Origin: Candidatus Poribacteria bacterium
GTDB taxonomy: Bacteria > Poribacteria > WGA-4E > WGA-3G
Direction: 5' to 3'
Assembly: GCA_021295715.1 (NCBI GenBank)
Contig: JAGWBV010000037.1
Location: 1-35,704, forward strand
Length of the DNA stretch: 35,704 nucleotides
The translations under genes and the position numbers were made by a program. The notes under the pieces are model-generated. The model had not been told where the DNA came from and made no database searches. It was given only the letters and a program-made list of their open reading frames with translations. This document shows, in pieces, positions 8,080 through 16,263 of the stretch; the first letter of the stretch is position 1, and each line of letters opens with the position of its first letter.

Positions 8080-10140
8080 ATGAGAGAGAATTGGGAATTG
8101 CTGACTAAGATTGATGATCCAGAGGATGACATACCCGAACTGGATAATCCGCAATTTGAGCTCACCTCAGACTTTTCACCGCAAGGCGATCAACCGCAAG
8201 CCATTGATGAACTCACGGAAGGACTCCACCGTGGAGACAAAGCACAGACGCTTCTCGGTGTGACGGGTTCGGGAAAAACCTACTCGATGGCGAATGTGAT
8301 TCAGAACGTCCAATTGCCGACGCTCGTCATCTCACCGAATAAGACACTCGCCGCGCAGCTTTACAACGAATTTCGGACGTTTTTCCCAAACAACGCCGTC
8401 CACTATTTCGTCAGCGATTATGAGTACTATCAACCTGAAGCATACATCCCATCCACGGATACCTTTATTGAAAAGGATGTCCGCATTAACGAAGAGATTA
8501 CACGGATGCGACTTGCGTCAACAGCGTCCTTGATATCGCGTCGCGATGTTATCGTGGTCGCGAGTGTTTCCTGCCTTTACGGTCTCGGTTCGCCAGATGA
8601 ATTTGAAAATCAGAGGGTTCAAGTAAGCGTCGGCGATGTCGTTCGGCGCGACGCACTCCTCCGCGCTTTAGTCGATATCCAATATGTCCGCAACGATGTT
8701 GAGTTCTGGCAAGGTGTGTTCCGAGCTCGCGGTGATGTCGTTGAAGTCTTCCCTGCTTATAGTGAGCACGCGTATCGTATTGAGCTTTTTGGCGACGAGA
8801 TTGATCGAATTAACGAAATAGATACAACGACGGGAGAGGTATTGGCACAACGGGATTTCCTTGAAATTTATCCCGCTAAGCACTTCATGACCGATGGTGA
8901 AATCTTCGATCAGGCGTTAATTAATATTGAACTGGAACTTCAAGACCGGATTCTGACTTTCGAGAAAGAGAACAAATTGCTGGAAGCGCAACGCATTGAG
9001 CAGCGAACCCGATTCGACTTGGAAATGTTGCGGGAGGTGGGATACTGCTCCGGTATCGAAAATTACTCGCGGCATCTCTCAGGATTGCAACCGGGTGATC
9101 CCCCGTATTGCCTGATGCACTACTTTCCCGATGATTTTCTGCTTTTTATTGATGAATCCCACGTAACGATTCCGCAGTTGCGAGGTATGTATCGTGGTGA
9201 CCGCTCCCGAAAGCAGACCCTTGTCGAGTATGGTTTCCGCCTGCCCTCCGCCTTAGATAATCGTCCACTCCAGTTCGAGGAGGTGGAAGCACGGGTCAAT
9301 CAAGTTATCTTTGTCTCCGCGACACCTGGTCCTTATGAAATGGAAAACAGTGCGCAAATTGTCGAGCAGATTATCCGTCCTACTGGACTCATTGATCCTG
9401 AAATTACGATACACCCCGTGAGAGGACAAATAGACCATCTCATCGGCAAGATCCGAGAGCGCGTCAGGAGCAAACAACGCGTTCTCGTCACGACGCTTAC
9501 CAAACGGATGGCGGAAGACTTAACCGAGTATTTGACGGAGGCGGGTGTCCGTGCTGACTATATGCATTCTGAGATTGATGTGTTCGACCGTGCCCGCATT
9601 CTACGTGAACTTCGCGAAGGCGTTTTTGATGTACTTGTCGGTATCAACCTACTTCGCGAGGGACTTGATCTTCCCGAAGTTTCTCTCGTGGCAATCCTTG
9701 ACGCTGACCGTCCGGGTTTCCTCCGTTCCGTCAGGTCTCTCGTCCAAACCGCTGGACGTGCTGCCCGAAATGTCGATGGTGAAGTCCTCTTATATGGGGA
9801 TAACATCACCAAAGCGATGGGAGAAGCGATCAAGGAAACACGCCGCCGCCGCGAGATTCAACTTCAATATAACACCGATAACGACATCACACCAGCAACC
9901 ATTGAGAAGGCGATTCAGGAACTTATCGCTGAATCGACGGATGCGTATAAGACCAAAAAACCTGACAAGCCTGCTATCGTTCCAGAAGCCGTCGAACCGC
10001 AGGACCTTGAAGCGATAATTACAGACTTAACGCGACGGATGCGCAAAGCGGCGTTGGACCTTGACTATGAGGAAGCCGCCGCCTTACGTGACCAGATTGC
10101 TGAACTGAAAGAGGGATCGGCGGAGCAGTCAGCTGAATAG
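8080..10140 (+). CDS. uvrB: UvrABC excinuclease subunit B
   Basis: 686 aa, the usual UvrB length. It is the damage-verifying helicase-like subunit of nucleotide excision repair and works with UvrA and UvrC in the cytoplasm. Walker A is GVTGSGKTYSM (K66). The beta-hairpin region is seen as YYQPEAYIPSTDTFIEKD and the Walker B box as LLFIDESHVT. Motif III is FVSATPGPYE, motif V ILLREGLDLP-like (INLLREGLDLPEVS) and motif VI QTAGRAARN. The C-terminal UVR domain (MRKAALDLDYEEAAALRDQI) binds UvrC. I chose the ATG at 8080 because AAAGGAG at 8061-8067 lies 12 bases upstream; the in-frame TTG at 8047 would place that site inside the gene. A candidate operator lies at 7956-7970. Confidence 0.97.
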   Translation: MRENWELLTKIDDPEDDIPELDNPQFELTSDFSPQGDQPQAIDELTEGLHRGDKAQTLLGVTGSGKTYSMANVIQNVQLPTLVISPNKTLAAQLYNEFRTFFPNNAVHYFVSDYEYYQPEAYIPSTDTFIEKDVRINEEITRMRLASTASLISRRDVIVVASVSCLYGLGSPDEFENQRVQVSVGDVVRRDALLRALVDIQYVRNDVEFWQGVFRARGDVVEVFPAYSEHAYRIELFGDEIDRINEIDTTTGEVLAQRDFLEIYPAKHFMTDGEIFDQALINIELELQDRILTFEKENKLLEAQRIEQRTRFDLEMLREVGYCSGIENYSRHLSGLQPGDPPYCLMHYFPDDFLLFIDESHVTIPQLRGMYRGDRSRKQTLVEYGFRLPSALDNRPLQFEEVEARVNQVIFVSATPGPYEMENSAQIVEQIIRPTGLIDPEITIHPVRGQIDHLIGKIRERVRSKQRVLVTTLTKRMAEDLTEYLTEAGVRADYMHSEIDVFDRARILRELREGVFDVLVGINLLREGLDLPEVSLVAILDADRPGFLRSVRSLVQTAGRAARNVDGEVLLYGDNITKAMGEAIKETRRRREIQLQYNTDNDITPATIEKAIQELIAESTDAYKTKKPDKPAIVPEAVEPQDLEAIITDLTRRMRKAALDLDYEEAAALRDQIAELKEGSAEQSAE

Positions 10141-10188
10141 CGTGTATAGCGTGTCTAATCCACCGGAGAAAACATCGGAATTTAAAAC

Positions 10189-10217
10189 TTGTATCTTGAC
10201 GTGTAATCTGCTAAAAT
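10189..10217 (+). promoter_or_regulatory. Predicted promoter for the rubredoxin-like gene
   Basis: TTGTAT (10189-10194) and TAAAAT (10212-10217) are 17 bp apart, with TGC extending the -10 box exactly as in the PHP promoter. The start codon is ~115 bp downstream. Confidence 0.5.
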
Positions 10218-10334
10218 GCAGTCGTTGATTGTAATTCCATAAAACCTATAATTTTAATCCCTTGAAGGTTAATGATCTCGGTATTTTGTGAATAAAATAC
10301 TAATCTTCTTGAGGAACAAAGAAAGGACTCTGCA

Positions 10335-10592
10335 ATGTTTGTTTGTGTAGCTTGTGGCTATTTGTGGAAGGAAGCAGATAGCCCGCCAGATGAGTGCCCT
10401 GCATGCACGGCACCCAAAGAAAAGTATATTCCTTACGATGACAGAGCAGAACGTTGGGTCAAACGCGCTGTCGCGGCACATGTTATGTACCCGGACGAAG
10501 AAGGCGCAGACCTTCGCGCAGAAAACTCAGCACTCTCGTCTCATATCAGATTTGCCCTGGTCGGGTTACTCGGTGATGTTGATAAAGGATAA
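10335..10592 (+). CDS. Small rubredoxin-like iron/zinc-binding protein
   Basis: 85 aa. Residues 1-34 match the rubredoxin fold or the rubrerythrin C-terminal domain: FVCVACGYLW (C4, C7) and DECPACTAPKEKY (C21, C24) supply four cysteine ligands for one iron, or zinc. The spacing between the two knuckles is shorter than in stand-alone rubredoxins and closer to rubrerythrin tails. Residues 35-85 are a charged, probably helical tail without a known motif; no four-helix di-iron domain is present. An electron-transfer or metal-site role is likely but not proven. The gene stands alone between uvrB and the M16 operon with its own promoter. Confidence 0.7.
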   Translation: MFVCVACGYLWKEADSPPDECPACTAPKEKYIPYDDRAERWVKRAVAAHVMYPDEEGADLRAENSALSSHIRFALVGLLGDVDKG

Positions 10593-10595
10593 ATG

Positions 10596-10732
10596 GCTGT
10601 CAGCAGTCAGTCATCGGTTATCAGTTAAAGAGGCACCTTGTAACAATTCACTTTGCCTTGGAGAAGTCTCAGCAACGTCCGTTGTGGCGGGAGTCTTCTT
10701 CACTGATGACTGACGACTGACAACTGATAACT
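10596..10732. repeat. GACTGAC-type inverted repeat pair
   Basis: CTGTCAGCAGTCAGTCATC at ~10597-10615 and CTGATGACTGACGACTGACA at ~10702-10721 are degenerate, partly inverted copies of a TCAGTCAGCCGTCAG-like sequence. Related single copies occur at 18558-18573 and 27178-27210. It occupies the spacer upstream of the M16 operon. Confidence 0.45.
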
Positions 10733-10745
10733 TATATAGAAAGGA

Positions 10746-10791
10746 AGCGGCATTACCCAATACTGGGTTCTCTACAGAATAGAAGTGCCGC
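10746..10791 (+). promoter_or_regulatory. Hairpin leader before the M16 operon
   Basis: GCGGCAT (10747-10753) can pair with GTGCCGC ~30 bases on. An inner hairpin ACCCA-ATAC-TGGGT spans 10755-10768. It ends ~10 bases before the ATG at 10802, which itself lacks a clear Shine-Dalgarno sequence. The fold could influence translation or be a 3' stabiliser. Confidence 0.4.
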
Positions 10792-10801
10792 AGCATAAAG
10801 A

Positions 10802-12319
10802 ATGAAACAGATACGTTATCTGCTGATTCTATTCCTTCTTGCTTTACAAGGAGTCGTATCAGCACAGGACCTCTCAGACCGCGTGGTGGAGCACATCTTT
10901 CCGAACGGTCTGAAGTTGTTGATGATTAAACGCGATACCTCCCCTACCGTCGCACCCTACATTCTCTTTAAAGCCGGTTCAGTCGATGAATCAGATGACA
11001 CACGCGGTATCGCACACATGCTCGAACACATGTTGTTCAAAGGCACGAAAACAATCGGCACAAAAGACTATGAAAAAGAGAAGGTTGTACTTGCCGAAAT
11101 TGACCGGATAGGTGATGCCCTCGACATGGAGCGCGCAAAAGGTTCCAGAGCGGATGCGGACAAAGTAGCCGAATTAGAAGAAGCATTAAAAGCACAACAA
11201 GAACTCGCCAAAGAGTGGATCCTTACCGGCGAATATACCGAAATTTATACACAACACGGGAGTACCGGATTCAACGCTGGCACCTCCGTTGACTACACCA
11301 TTTACACGGTGGAATTGCCGTCTAATAAATTAGAGTTGTGGGCAATACTTGAGTCTGATCGGATTAAGAACGCTGTCCTACGCGAATTTTATGTTGAACG
11401 CGAGGCTGTCAAAGAGGAGCGTCGGATGCGTGTTGACACCCGTCCCGGCGGTAAACTCTATGAACAGTTTATGGCTGCTGCTTTCACTGCGCATCCTTAC
11501 GGCATACCGATTATCGGATGGCCCTCGGATATTGCGATGCTCAATCGTCGGAAGGCAGAGGCGTTTTTCCGTGTCCACTACGCCCCGAATAACTCCGTCA
11601 TGGCTATTATCGGAAATATTGACATAGATGAGACCATCGCGCTCATTGAAAAGCATTTCGGTGATATCCCCTCACAGCCGCTCCCGCCTGAAGTCACAAC
11701 TGAGGAACTGCCACAGGAAGGTGAACGTCGGGTCGATGTCGAGTTTGATGCCGAACCGCAACTCATGATTGGTTTCCATAAACCGACACTCCCGCACTTT
11801 GATGACTATGTACTGGATTTTATCAGCGCCATCCTTTCCGATGGACGCACCTCTCGGTTTTACAAAAACATCGTTGAGGAAGGGATCGCCATCTCTGCCG
11901 ATTCATTGAACGGATACCCCGGGGCGCGCTACAACAACCTTTTTGTTATAGACGGCTCACCGCGGTCTCCACACACAACCGCCGACCTTGAAGAAGCGAT
12001 TTACGCCGAACTCGAAAGGCTCAAGACCGAACCCGTCACAGAAAAAGAATTTAAACGTATCCTCAAACAGGTGGATGCCAGTTTCATCCGAGGTCTCAGC
12101 TCGAACGCTGGAATGGCACGACAACTCACCTTCTATGAAGGGATCGCTGGCGATTGGCGTTATATCTTACAATGGCGTGAAAACATATATAAAGTTACGC
12201 CAGAGGACATCATGAGAGTCGCAAAAACCTATTTCATGAAAAGCAACCGCACCGTCGGCACCCTCGTTAAAAAAGAGGCAATAGCACCCGCCGGTGAAGG
12301 AACGGAGGGCAGCGAATAA
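10802..12319 (+). CDS. M16 zinc metallopeptidase, catalytic subunit
   Basis: 505 aa, exported: signal peptide 1-21 with likely cleavage VSA-QD. The inverted zinc motif HMLEH is at residues 72-76; the distal ligand is probably E206 in REAVKEERRMR. Between them is an insertion of ~55 residues (about 88-140), charged and probably coiled-coil, before the GSTGFNAGTS segment. The C-terminal half has the second M16 domain but lacks the usual R...Y substrate motif (KEVREKAGLAY in the next gene). It is therefore expected to work with the following subunit in the periplasm. The next ORF overlaps its stop by 1 base (TAATG), which indicates translational coupling. Confidence 0.88.
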   Translation: MKQIRYLLILFLLALQGVVSAQDLSDRVVEHIFPNGLKLLMIKRDTSPTVAPYILFKAGSVDESDDTRGIAHMLEHMLFKGTKTIGTKDYEKEKVVLAEIDRIGDALDMERAKGSRADADKVAELEEALKAQQELAKEWILTGEYTEIYTQHGSTGFNAGTSVDYTIYTVELPSNKLELWAILESDRIKNAVLREFYVEREAVKEERRMRVDTRPGGKLYEQFMAAAFTAHPYGIPIIGWPSDIAMLNRRKAEAFFRVHYAPNNSVMAIIGNIDIDETIALIEKHFGDIPSQPLPPEVTTEELPQEGERRVDVEFDAEPQLMIGFHKPTLPHFDDYVLDFISAILSDGRTSRFYKNIVEEGIAISADSLNGYPGARYNNLFVIDGSPRSPHTTADLEEAIYAELERLKTEPVTEKEFKRILKQVDASFIRGLSSNAGMARQLTFYEGIAGDWRYILQWRENIYKVTPEDIMRVAKTYFMKSNRTVGTLVKKEAIAPAGEGTEGSE

Positions 12320-14466
12320 TGCAGAAACCAATTTTCACTGGACTTGTCTTCGCGACACTGGTCGCCTGTCTCATTGTGTCGGGTATGCCATCTGCATTTG
12401 CCAGACCCCACGAAGAACTTACCTTTGAACCGATCGAGTTTAAACCGCCTGTCCCAGAGAAGCGAACGCTCTCAAACGGGATGGTGCTTTACCTCATTGA
12501 GGACCATGAGTTGCCGCTTTTCAACATCAACGGGTTGATTAAAACCGGTGACATCTACGATCCGGCGGATAAGGTGGGTTTATCGTCGATATTCGCCTCC
12601 GTTATGCGAACCGGCGGCACGGTGTCGCGTGAACCAGATGCGCTAAATGAGGCGTTAGAATCTATGGCGGCTTCCGTTGAAGTCGGTATGTCCCGTGAAT
12701 ACGGGACGGTTAACCTCTCAACGCTCGCAGAAGACATTGAGAACGGACTGGAAATCTTTGCCGATGTGCTCAGAAATCCAGCGTTTCGCGAAGATAAATT
12801 GGAACTCCGCAAGCAGCAGTCGGTTGAGCGTATCCGCCGACGCAACGATAACCCGATCCAACTGGCGTGGCGTAACTTCTCGGCACTGCTTTACGGAACA
12901 AACCATCCCTTCGGGTGGTATACCGAAATTGAGGGTATAGAGAGTATCACCGCTGATGATCTCAAAGCGTTTCATGCGAAGTATTATCATCCCAATAACA
13001 TGCTGCTCGCGATTACCGGTGATTTTGATACGGAGACCTTGATTGCGCAACTGGAGAAGGTGTTTGAAGGCTGGGAATCCGCAGATATTGCGTTCCCTGA
13101 TGTCCCAACCGTGGATCCCACGCCCGAAGCGTCCGTTAATTATATCTTCAAGGACCTCCCGCAGTCGGTGATGCTTATCGGACATTTCGGCATCAAACGC
13201 ACTCCCGATTTCGCCGACTATTTCGCGCTCCGCGTCATGAACGACATTCTCGGTGAAGGCGGTTTCACCTCTCGTCTCATGAAGGAAGTGCGTGAGAAGG
13301 CAGGTCTCGCCTATATGGTGGGTAGCATCATGCAAACGACGTATTACACGAATCCAGGGGAATGGTTCGCCTATTCGCAGACGCGGACGGATAAGACGTC
13401 AGAAGCGATCTCGCTCATTATTGATGTCGTCAAAGGTCTCCGAGACACGCCTGTCCCGGAAGCAGAATTGCAGCGCACCAAAGATTCACTCATCAATTCG
13501 TTTGTCTTTGGGTTTGAAAGCAGTTCGCAAATCGCCTTCCAACAGATGATGCTGGCGTATCGCGGTTTTTCGCCCGACTTCCTTGAAACTTTTACGGACA
13601 ACATCGCTCAGGTCACAGCGGCGGATGTGCAGGCGGTCGCACAAAAGTATCTTCATCCGGATGCACTTACGATTGTCACTGTCGGCAATAAAGCCAATTT
13701 TGACCGATCGCTTGATGAGTTCGGTGCGGTGAACGAGATTGAGATAGCTCAACCTGCACCACCACCTGCGGAACCGATGCCTGAAGCGAGTGAAGGAGAC
13801 ATGGCGAAAGCCAAAGAGGTCATCGCGGCGGCAGTCGATGCTTATGGTGGACTTGAGAAGTTGCAAGCCGTCAAAAACATTGTTGTGGAAGGACGCGCGA
13901 CCGCCAATTCACCGATGGGTCCGATGAACTTGGATGTAAAGGGGTATCAAGTCTATCCGGACAAACTGCGGCAGGACATTAAAATGCCTCAGGGTGAAAT
14001 GAGTTACGCCTTCGATGGGACTTCTGGGTTTGCAATGACCCCTATGGGACCACAACCTTTACCGCCTGAAATGACGGCTTCCATGAAGGATGGCATTTTC
14101 AGGGAACCGATTTGGTTGCTCGCGAGTCTTATGAAGGACGATAGCTCAATTCAGTACACTGGTACAGAAGAGGTCATGGGAAAACCCGCTGCGATTGTGC
14201 TGGTTCCACAGCCTTCAGGTGAAGTTCTCAAAATTTTCATCAGTGAAGAGACACACTACATCGTGAAAATGAGTTTCCGTGAGGCGGAGCAGGGCGTTGT
14301 CTTGAATAAAGAAACGCTCTTGGGGGATTATCGCGATGTGGATGGTGTTAAAGTGCCACATCATATTCAGCAAAATGTAGAGGGTGAACTTTTCAGCGAA
14401 ACTCAAATCAACAGCGTCATGTTGAATGCCGAACTCGACGAATCGCTGTTTGAGGAGCCACAGTGA
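12319..14466 (+). CDS. M16 peptidase-like subunit lacking the zinc site, with C-terminal LolA-like domain
   Basis: 715 aa, exported (signal peptide 1-29, SAFA-RP). Where an active M16 has HxxEH, this protein has SIFAS (residues 90-94, after VGLS), so it cannot bind the catalytic zinc. It does keep the arginine/tyrosine motif KEVREKAGLAY in the second half. It is thus the partner of the preceding HMLEH subunit, as in two-gene bacterial M16B peptidases. A proline-rich linker (about residues 452-465, PAPPPAEP) leads to a ~230 aa C-terminal domain starting AAVDAYGGLEKLQAVKNI, which resembles LolA/outer-membrane-lipoprotein-sorting folds. That domain may hold substrate or tether the complex. The stop overlaps the next gene's GTG by 4 bases. 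Confidence 0.85.
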   Translation: MQKPIFTGLVFATLVACLIVSGMPSAFARPHEELTFEPIEFKPPVPEKRTLSNGMVLYLIEDHELPLFNINGLIKTGDIYDPADKVGLSSIFASVMRTGGTVSREPDALNEALESMAASVEVGMSREYGTVNLSTLAEDIENGLEIFADVLRNPAFREDKLELRKQQSVERIRRRNDNPIQLAWRNFSALLYGTNHPFGWYTEIEGIESITADDLKAFHAKYYHPNNMLLAITGDFDTETLIAQLEKVFEGWESADIAFPDVPTVDPTPEASVNYIFKDLPQSVMLIGHFGIKRTPDFADYFALRVMNDILGEGGFTSRLMKEVREKAGLAYMVGSIMQTTYYTNPGEWFAYSQTRTDKTSEAISLIIDVVKGLRDTPVPEAELQRTKDSLINSFVFGFESSSQIAFQQMMLAYRGFSPDFLETFTDNIAQVTAADVQAVAQKYLHPDALTIVTVGNKANFDRSLDEFGAVNEIEIAQPAPPPAEPMPEASEGDMAKAKEVIAAAVDAYGGLEKLQAVKNIVVEGRATANSPMGPMNLDVKGYQVYPDKLRQDIKMPQGEMSYAFDGTSGFAMTPMGPQPLPPEMTASMKDGIFREPIWLLASLMKDDSSIQYTGTEEVMGKPAAIVLVPQPSGEVLKIFISEETHYIVKMSFREAEQGVVLNKETLLGDYRDVDGVKVPHHIQQNVEGELFSETQINSVMLNAELDESLFEEPQ

Positions 14467-15242
14467 AAACGCTAAATTTACAGGTCCGCTACTTTCAAGA
14501 TAGCACACCAGCAGATGTGCCGTGCCGTGAAACGGCTTTCATTCGGCGTGAGTTTGATATGCCGTTGCCTGTCGAAGAGACGGCTTTGGTCCTCGTCGAT
14601 TTGTGGAACGTGCATTTCATTGAAAGCTGGATAGAACGTGCGGCACAGGTCACGAAAGAGTGTGTCGTGCCTGTGATAGATGCTGCGCGTGGAGCGGGTT
14701 TGACAATCGTTCATGCCCCGTCTCCGTCGGTAGCAGAACAGTATCCGCAACTCAAGCGGCACAAACCGCCTGAACCGTCTACGCCTTCAGCGTGGCCCCC
14801 CTCCGATTTTCGAAGTCGCGAGGGGGACTACGCCGTTTATCGGGGTCCCCGTAGTCAGCCCCCCAGTATCGATATCCATTGGAACAAACTCGCATCGCAG
14901 CTTGCTGTCTCCCCAGCGATTGACGTGAAACCGGAGGAGTTTGTCATCGCGACCGGACAGCAGTTGCATGAACTGATGGAGGATCGGCGTATCTTACATC
15001 TGCTCTTTGCGGGGTTTGCAACGAACTGGTGCGTACTGGGCAGGGATTACGGTATCCGTTCTATGGCACGATATGGCTATAACATCGTGCTGCTCCGCGA
15101 TGCCACAACCGGTGTGGAGTTTCCCGATACCTACGATAATCTGTTCACGACTGAGATCGCCATTCGGGAGGTGGAACAGCAGTACGGATTCAGTGCATCG
15201 AACGCCGATTTCTTTGAGGCGGTTGATTCCCTCTTAGCATAG
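14463..15242 (+). CDS. Isochorismatase-family cysteine hydrolase
   Basis: 259 aa, cytoplasmic. ALVLVDLWNVHF gives the catalytic aspartate (D46) and GFATNWCVLGRDYG the nucleophilic cysteine (C190) typical of isochorismatase/nicotinamidase-like hydrolases. The canonical lysine of the triad, usually ~35-40 residues before the cysteine, is not evident: the aligned segment reads EFVIATGQQLHEL. A ~40 aa proline-rich segment (residues ~96-136) is inserted before it. The start is GTG at 14463, within a GTGA overlap with the M16 gene stop, so it is translationally coupled. Substrate unknown; a link to peptide breakdown is only suggested by the operon. Confidence 0.8.
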   Translation: MKTLNLQVRYFQDSTPADVPCRETAFIRREFDMPLPVEETALVLVDLWNVHFIESWIERAAQVTKECVVPVIDAARGAGLTIVHAPSPSVAEQYPQLKRHKPPEPSTPSAWPPSDFRSREGDYAVYRGPRSQPPSIDIHWNKLASQLAVSPAIDVKPEEFVIATGQQLHELMEDRRILHLLFAGFATNWCVLGRDYGIRSMARYGYNIVLLRDATTGVEFPDTYDNLFTTEIAIREVEQQYGFSASNADFFEAVDSLLA

Positions 15243-15298
15243 AGTGCGCTCTCTGTGTCATTTTTACTCCTGCAATTGAGGCGGTAGTTCAAATAGCG

Positions 15299-15661
15299 AT
15301 GGAAAATTACAAAGATGTATTGGCAAAGCTTGCCAATCAAATGAACCATAAGAGAGCTGCTGAAAAATCTACTCCAGAAGAGAATAAACTCAAAAAGGAG
15401 TTTGGAAGGATTTTTCAGACGCCCACTGTTCACTCCGGCTGGCAGAGAGACTTGGAGATTCCGAGAGATATTGTCCGTAAGAAACTCATTGAGTTAAAGC
15501 GTGCAGATGCTGTTCTATTTCATAAAGAAACAAGCACGTTTATTCCTATCAAACCAATAAAAGGGAAAGATTGGTTAGCGATCACTGCTTACGAAGTAAG
15601 TGGCTTAGAAGAAACTCAACGTAAGACTGAAAAGGTAGGAGTACAACTTTTGACATTTTGA
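15299..15661 (+). CDS. Hypothetical 120 aa protein
   Basis: I do not recognise this protein. It is lysine-rich, with no signal peptide or membrane segment. Residues 1-50 look helical and charged. The middle (WQRDLEIPRDIVRKKLIELK) could form part of a small helix-turn-helix, followed by a beta-type stretch ending VQLLTF. It starts with ATG at 15299, 56 bp after the cysteine hydrolase, with only weak ribosome-site similarity (GAGGCGG is too far upstream). It faces the two minus-strand small genes at 15869-16557 across a hairpin-rich spacer. Confidence 0.6.
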   Translation: MENYKDVLAKLANQMNHKRAAEKSTPEENKLKKEFGRIFQTPTVHSGWQRDLEIPRDIVRKKLIELKRADAVLFHKETSTFIPIKPIKGKDWLAITAYEVSGLEETQRKTEKVGVQLLTF

Positions 15662-15691
15662 TTTAAACGTGCACCGATTTACTGGTATAAT
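15662..15691 (+). promoter_or_regulatory. Orphan extended -10 promoter reading into non-coding DNA
   Basis: TGGTATAAT (perfect -10 at 15686-15691 with TG extension) lies 18 bp after TTTAAA (15662-15667). No plus-strand gene follows for 15 kb. The next 180 bases hold a 20-mer repeat and two hairpins. Either a small RNA starts here or the match is chance. Confidence 0.4.
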
Positions 15692-15703
15692 GCGAAAACT
15701 ACA

Positions 15704-15723
15704 CCATAGGTGTCAATTTAGGG
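15704..15723 (+). repeat. 20 bp repeat, copy 1
   Basis: CCATAGGTGTCAATTTAGGG, identical at 32070-32089. The similarity extends a few bases leftward (GAAACTAC/GAAAACTAC). Here it lies ~40 bases after a stop codon; the other copy contains one. Confidence 0.6.
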
Positions 15724-15751
15724 ATTTTTGACAGCATTTTAGGAACTCAGA

Positions 15752-15826
15752 TATAAACATGCCGCCCTTACAGGGCTTGATTTCTTTTCTAAAACGCTGC
15801 TATAAACATAACGTCCCTACAGGACT
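15752..15826 (+). repeat. Pair of covarying hairpin repeats
   Basis: Two related ~26 bp units, TATAAACATGCCGCCCTTAC... at 15752-15777 and TATAAACATAACGTCCCTAC... at 15801-15826. Each forms a small hairpin: GCCC-TTACA-GGGC and GTCC-CTACA-GGAC. The C/G to T/A change is matched on both arms, which keeps the stem. Confidence 0.5.
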
Positions 15827-15868
15827 AAAGAGCCGTTTTGCGCCCCACACGGAATACGGTTAGAAATT

Positions 15869-16261
15869 CTATAGAGATTCATTGAATTGTTTGAAGAGTC
15901 GATCTCCGTCTTTAGGTGAAATAATTGTAGATTCCTCATTTTTTGAGAAAACAGATTCAAACTCTTCCTCTGCTAATAAAGTGTCAATTGCTTTACAGAT
16001 AGTTTCTTCAGTAAGTTCTTGGACAATCATCATATCAGATGCCCAGAAGTACAAGCCGTTGGCACATTCTCCTGTCTTTTTGCAGCGTTTCATCAAAGTG
16101 TCAATATTTTGGAGGGTAAAAAAGACCGCAGAGAAACTCTCACCGTTCGGAAAGGTGACTTGAACGTCGACATTATCGTTGTTCGGATCCAGAGACGCAA
16201 TTCCGCGATAGATCGTCAATTGGTAGTCATCGCGCTGAACAGTTGTGTAGGGTTTATCCAT
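15869..16261 (-). CDS. Hypothetical protein, possible immunity/antitoxin partner
   Basis: A 130 aa soluble acidic protein I do not recognise. It starts with beta-type segments (YQLTIYRGIA, VDVQVTFPNG) and ends with acidic helices (EETICKAIDTLLAEEEFESV). Two cysteines sit in KRCKKTGECANG. Its ATG lies 3 bases after the stop of the toxin-like gene at 16264-16557, so the two are certainly one transcription unit. Size, acidity and pairing fit an immunity protein or antitoxin, but no motif proves it. Confidence 0.55.
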   Translation of the reverse strand: MDKPYTTVQRDDYQLTIYRGIASLDPNNDNVDVQVTFPNGESFSAVFFTLQNIDTLMKRCKKTGECANGLYFWASDMMIVQELTEETICKAIDTLLAEEEFESVFSKNEESTIISPKDGDRLFKQFNESL

Positions 16262-16263
16262 TT

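Noticed and set aside
12718-13335. Minus-strand 205-codon frame
   Set aside because: Antisense to the second M16 subunit, which has a clear domain structure in the other frame.
15752-15826. CRISPR-like short repeats
   Set aside because: Only two imperfect units with different stems, no regular spacer array and no cas genes in the window.
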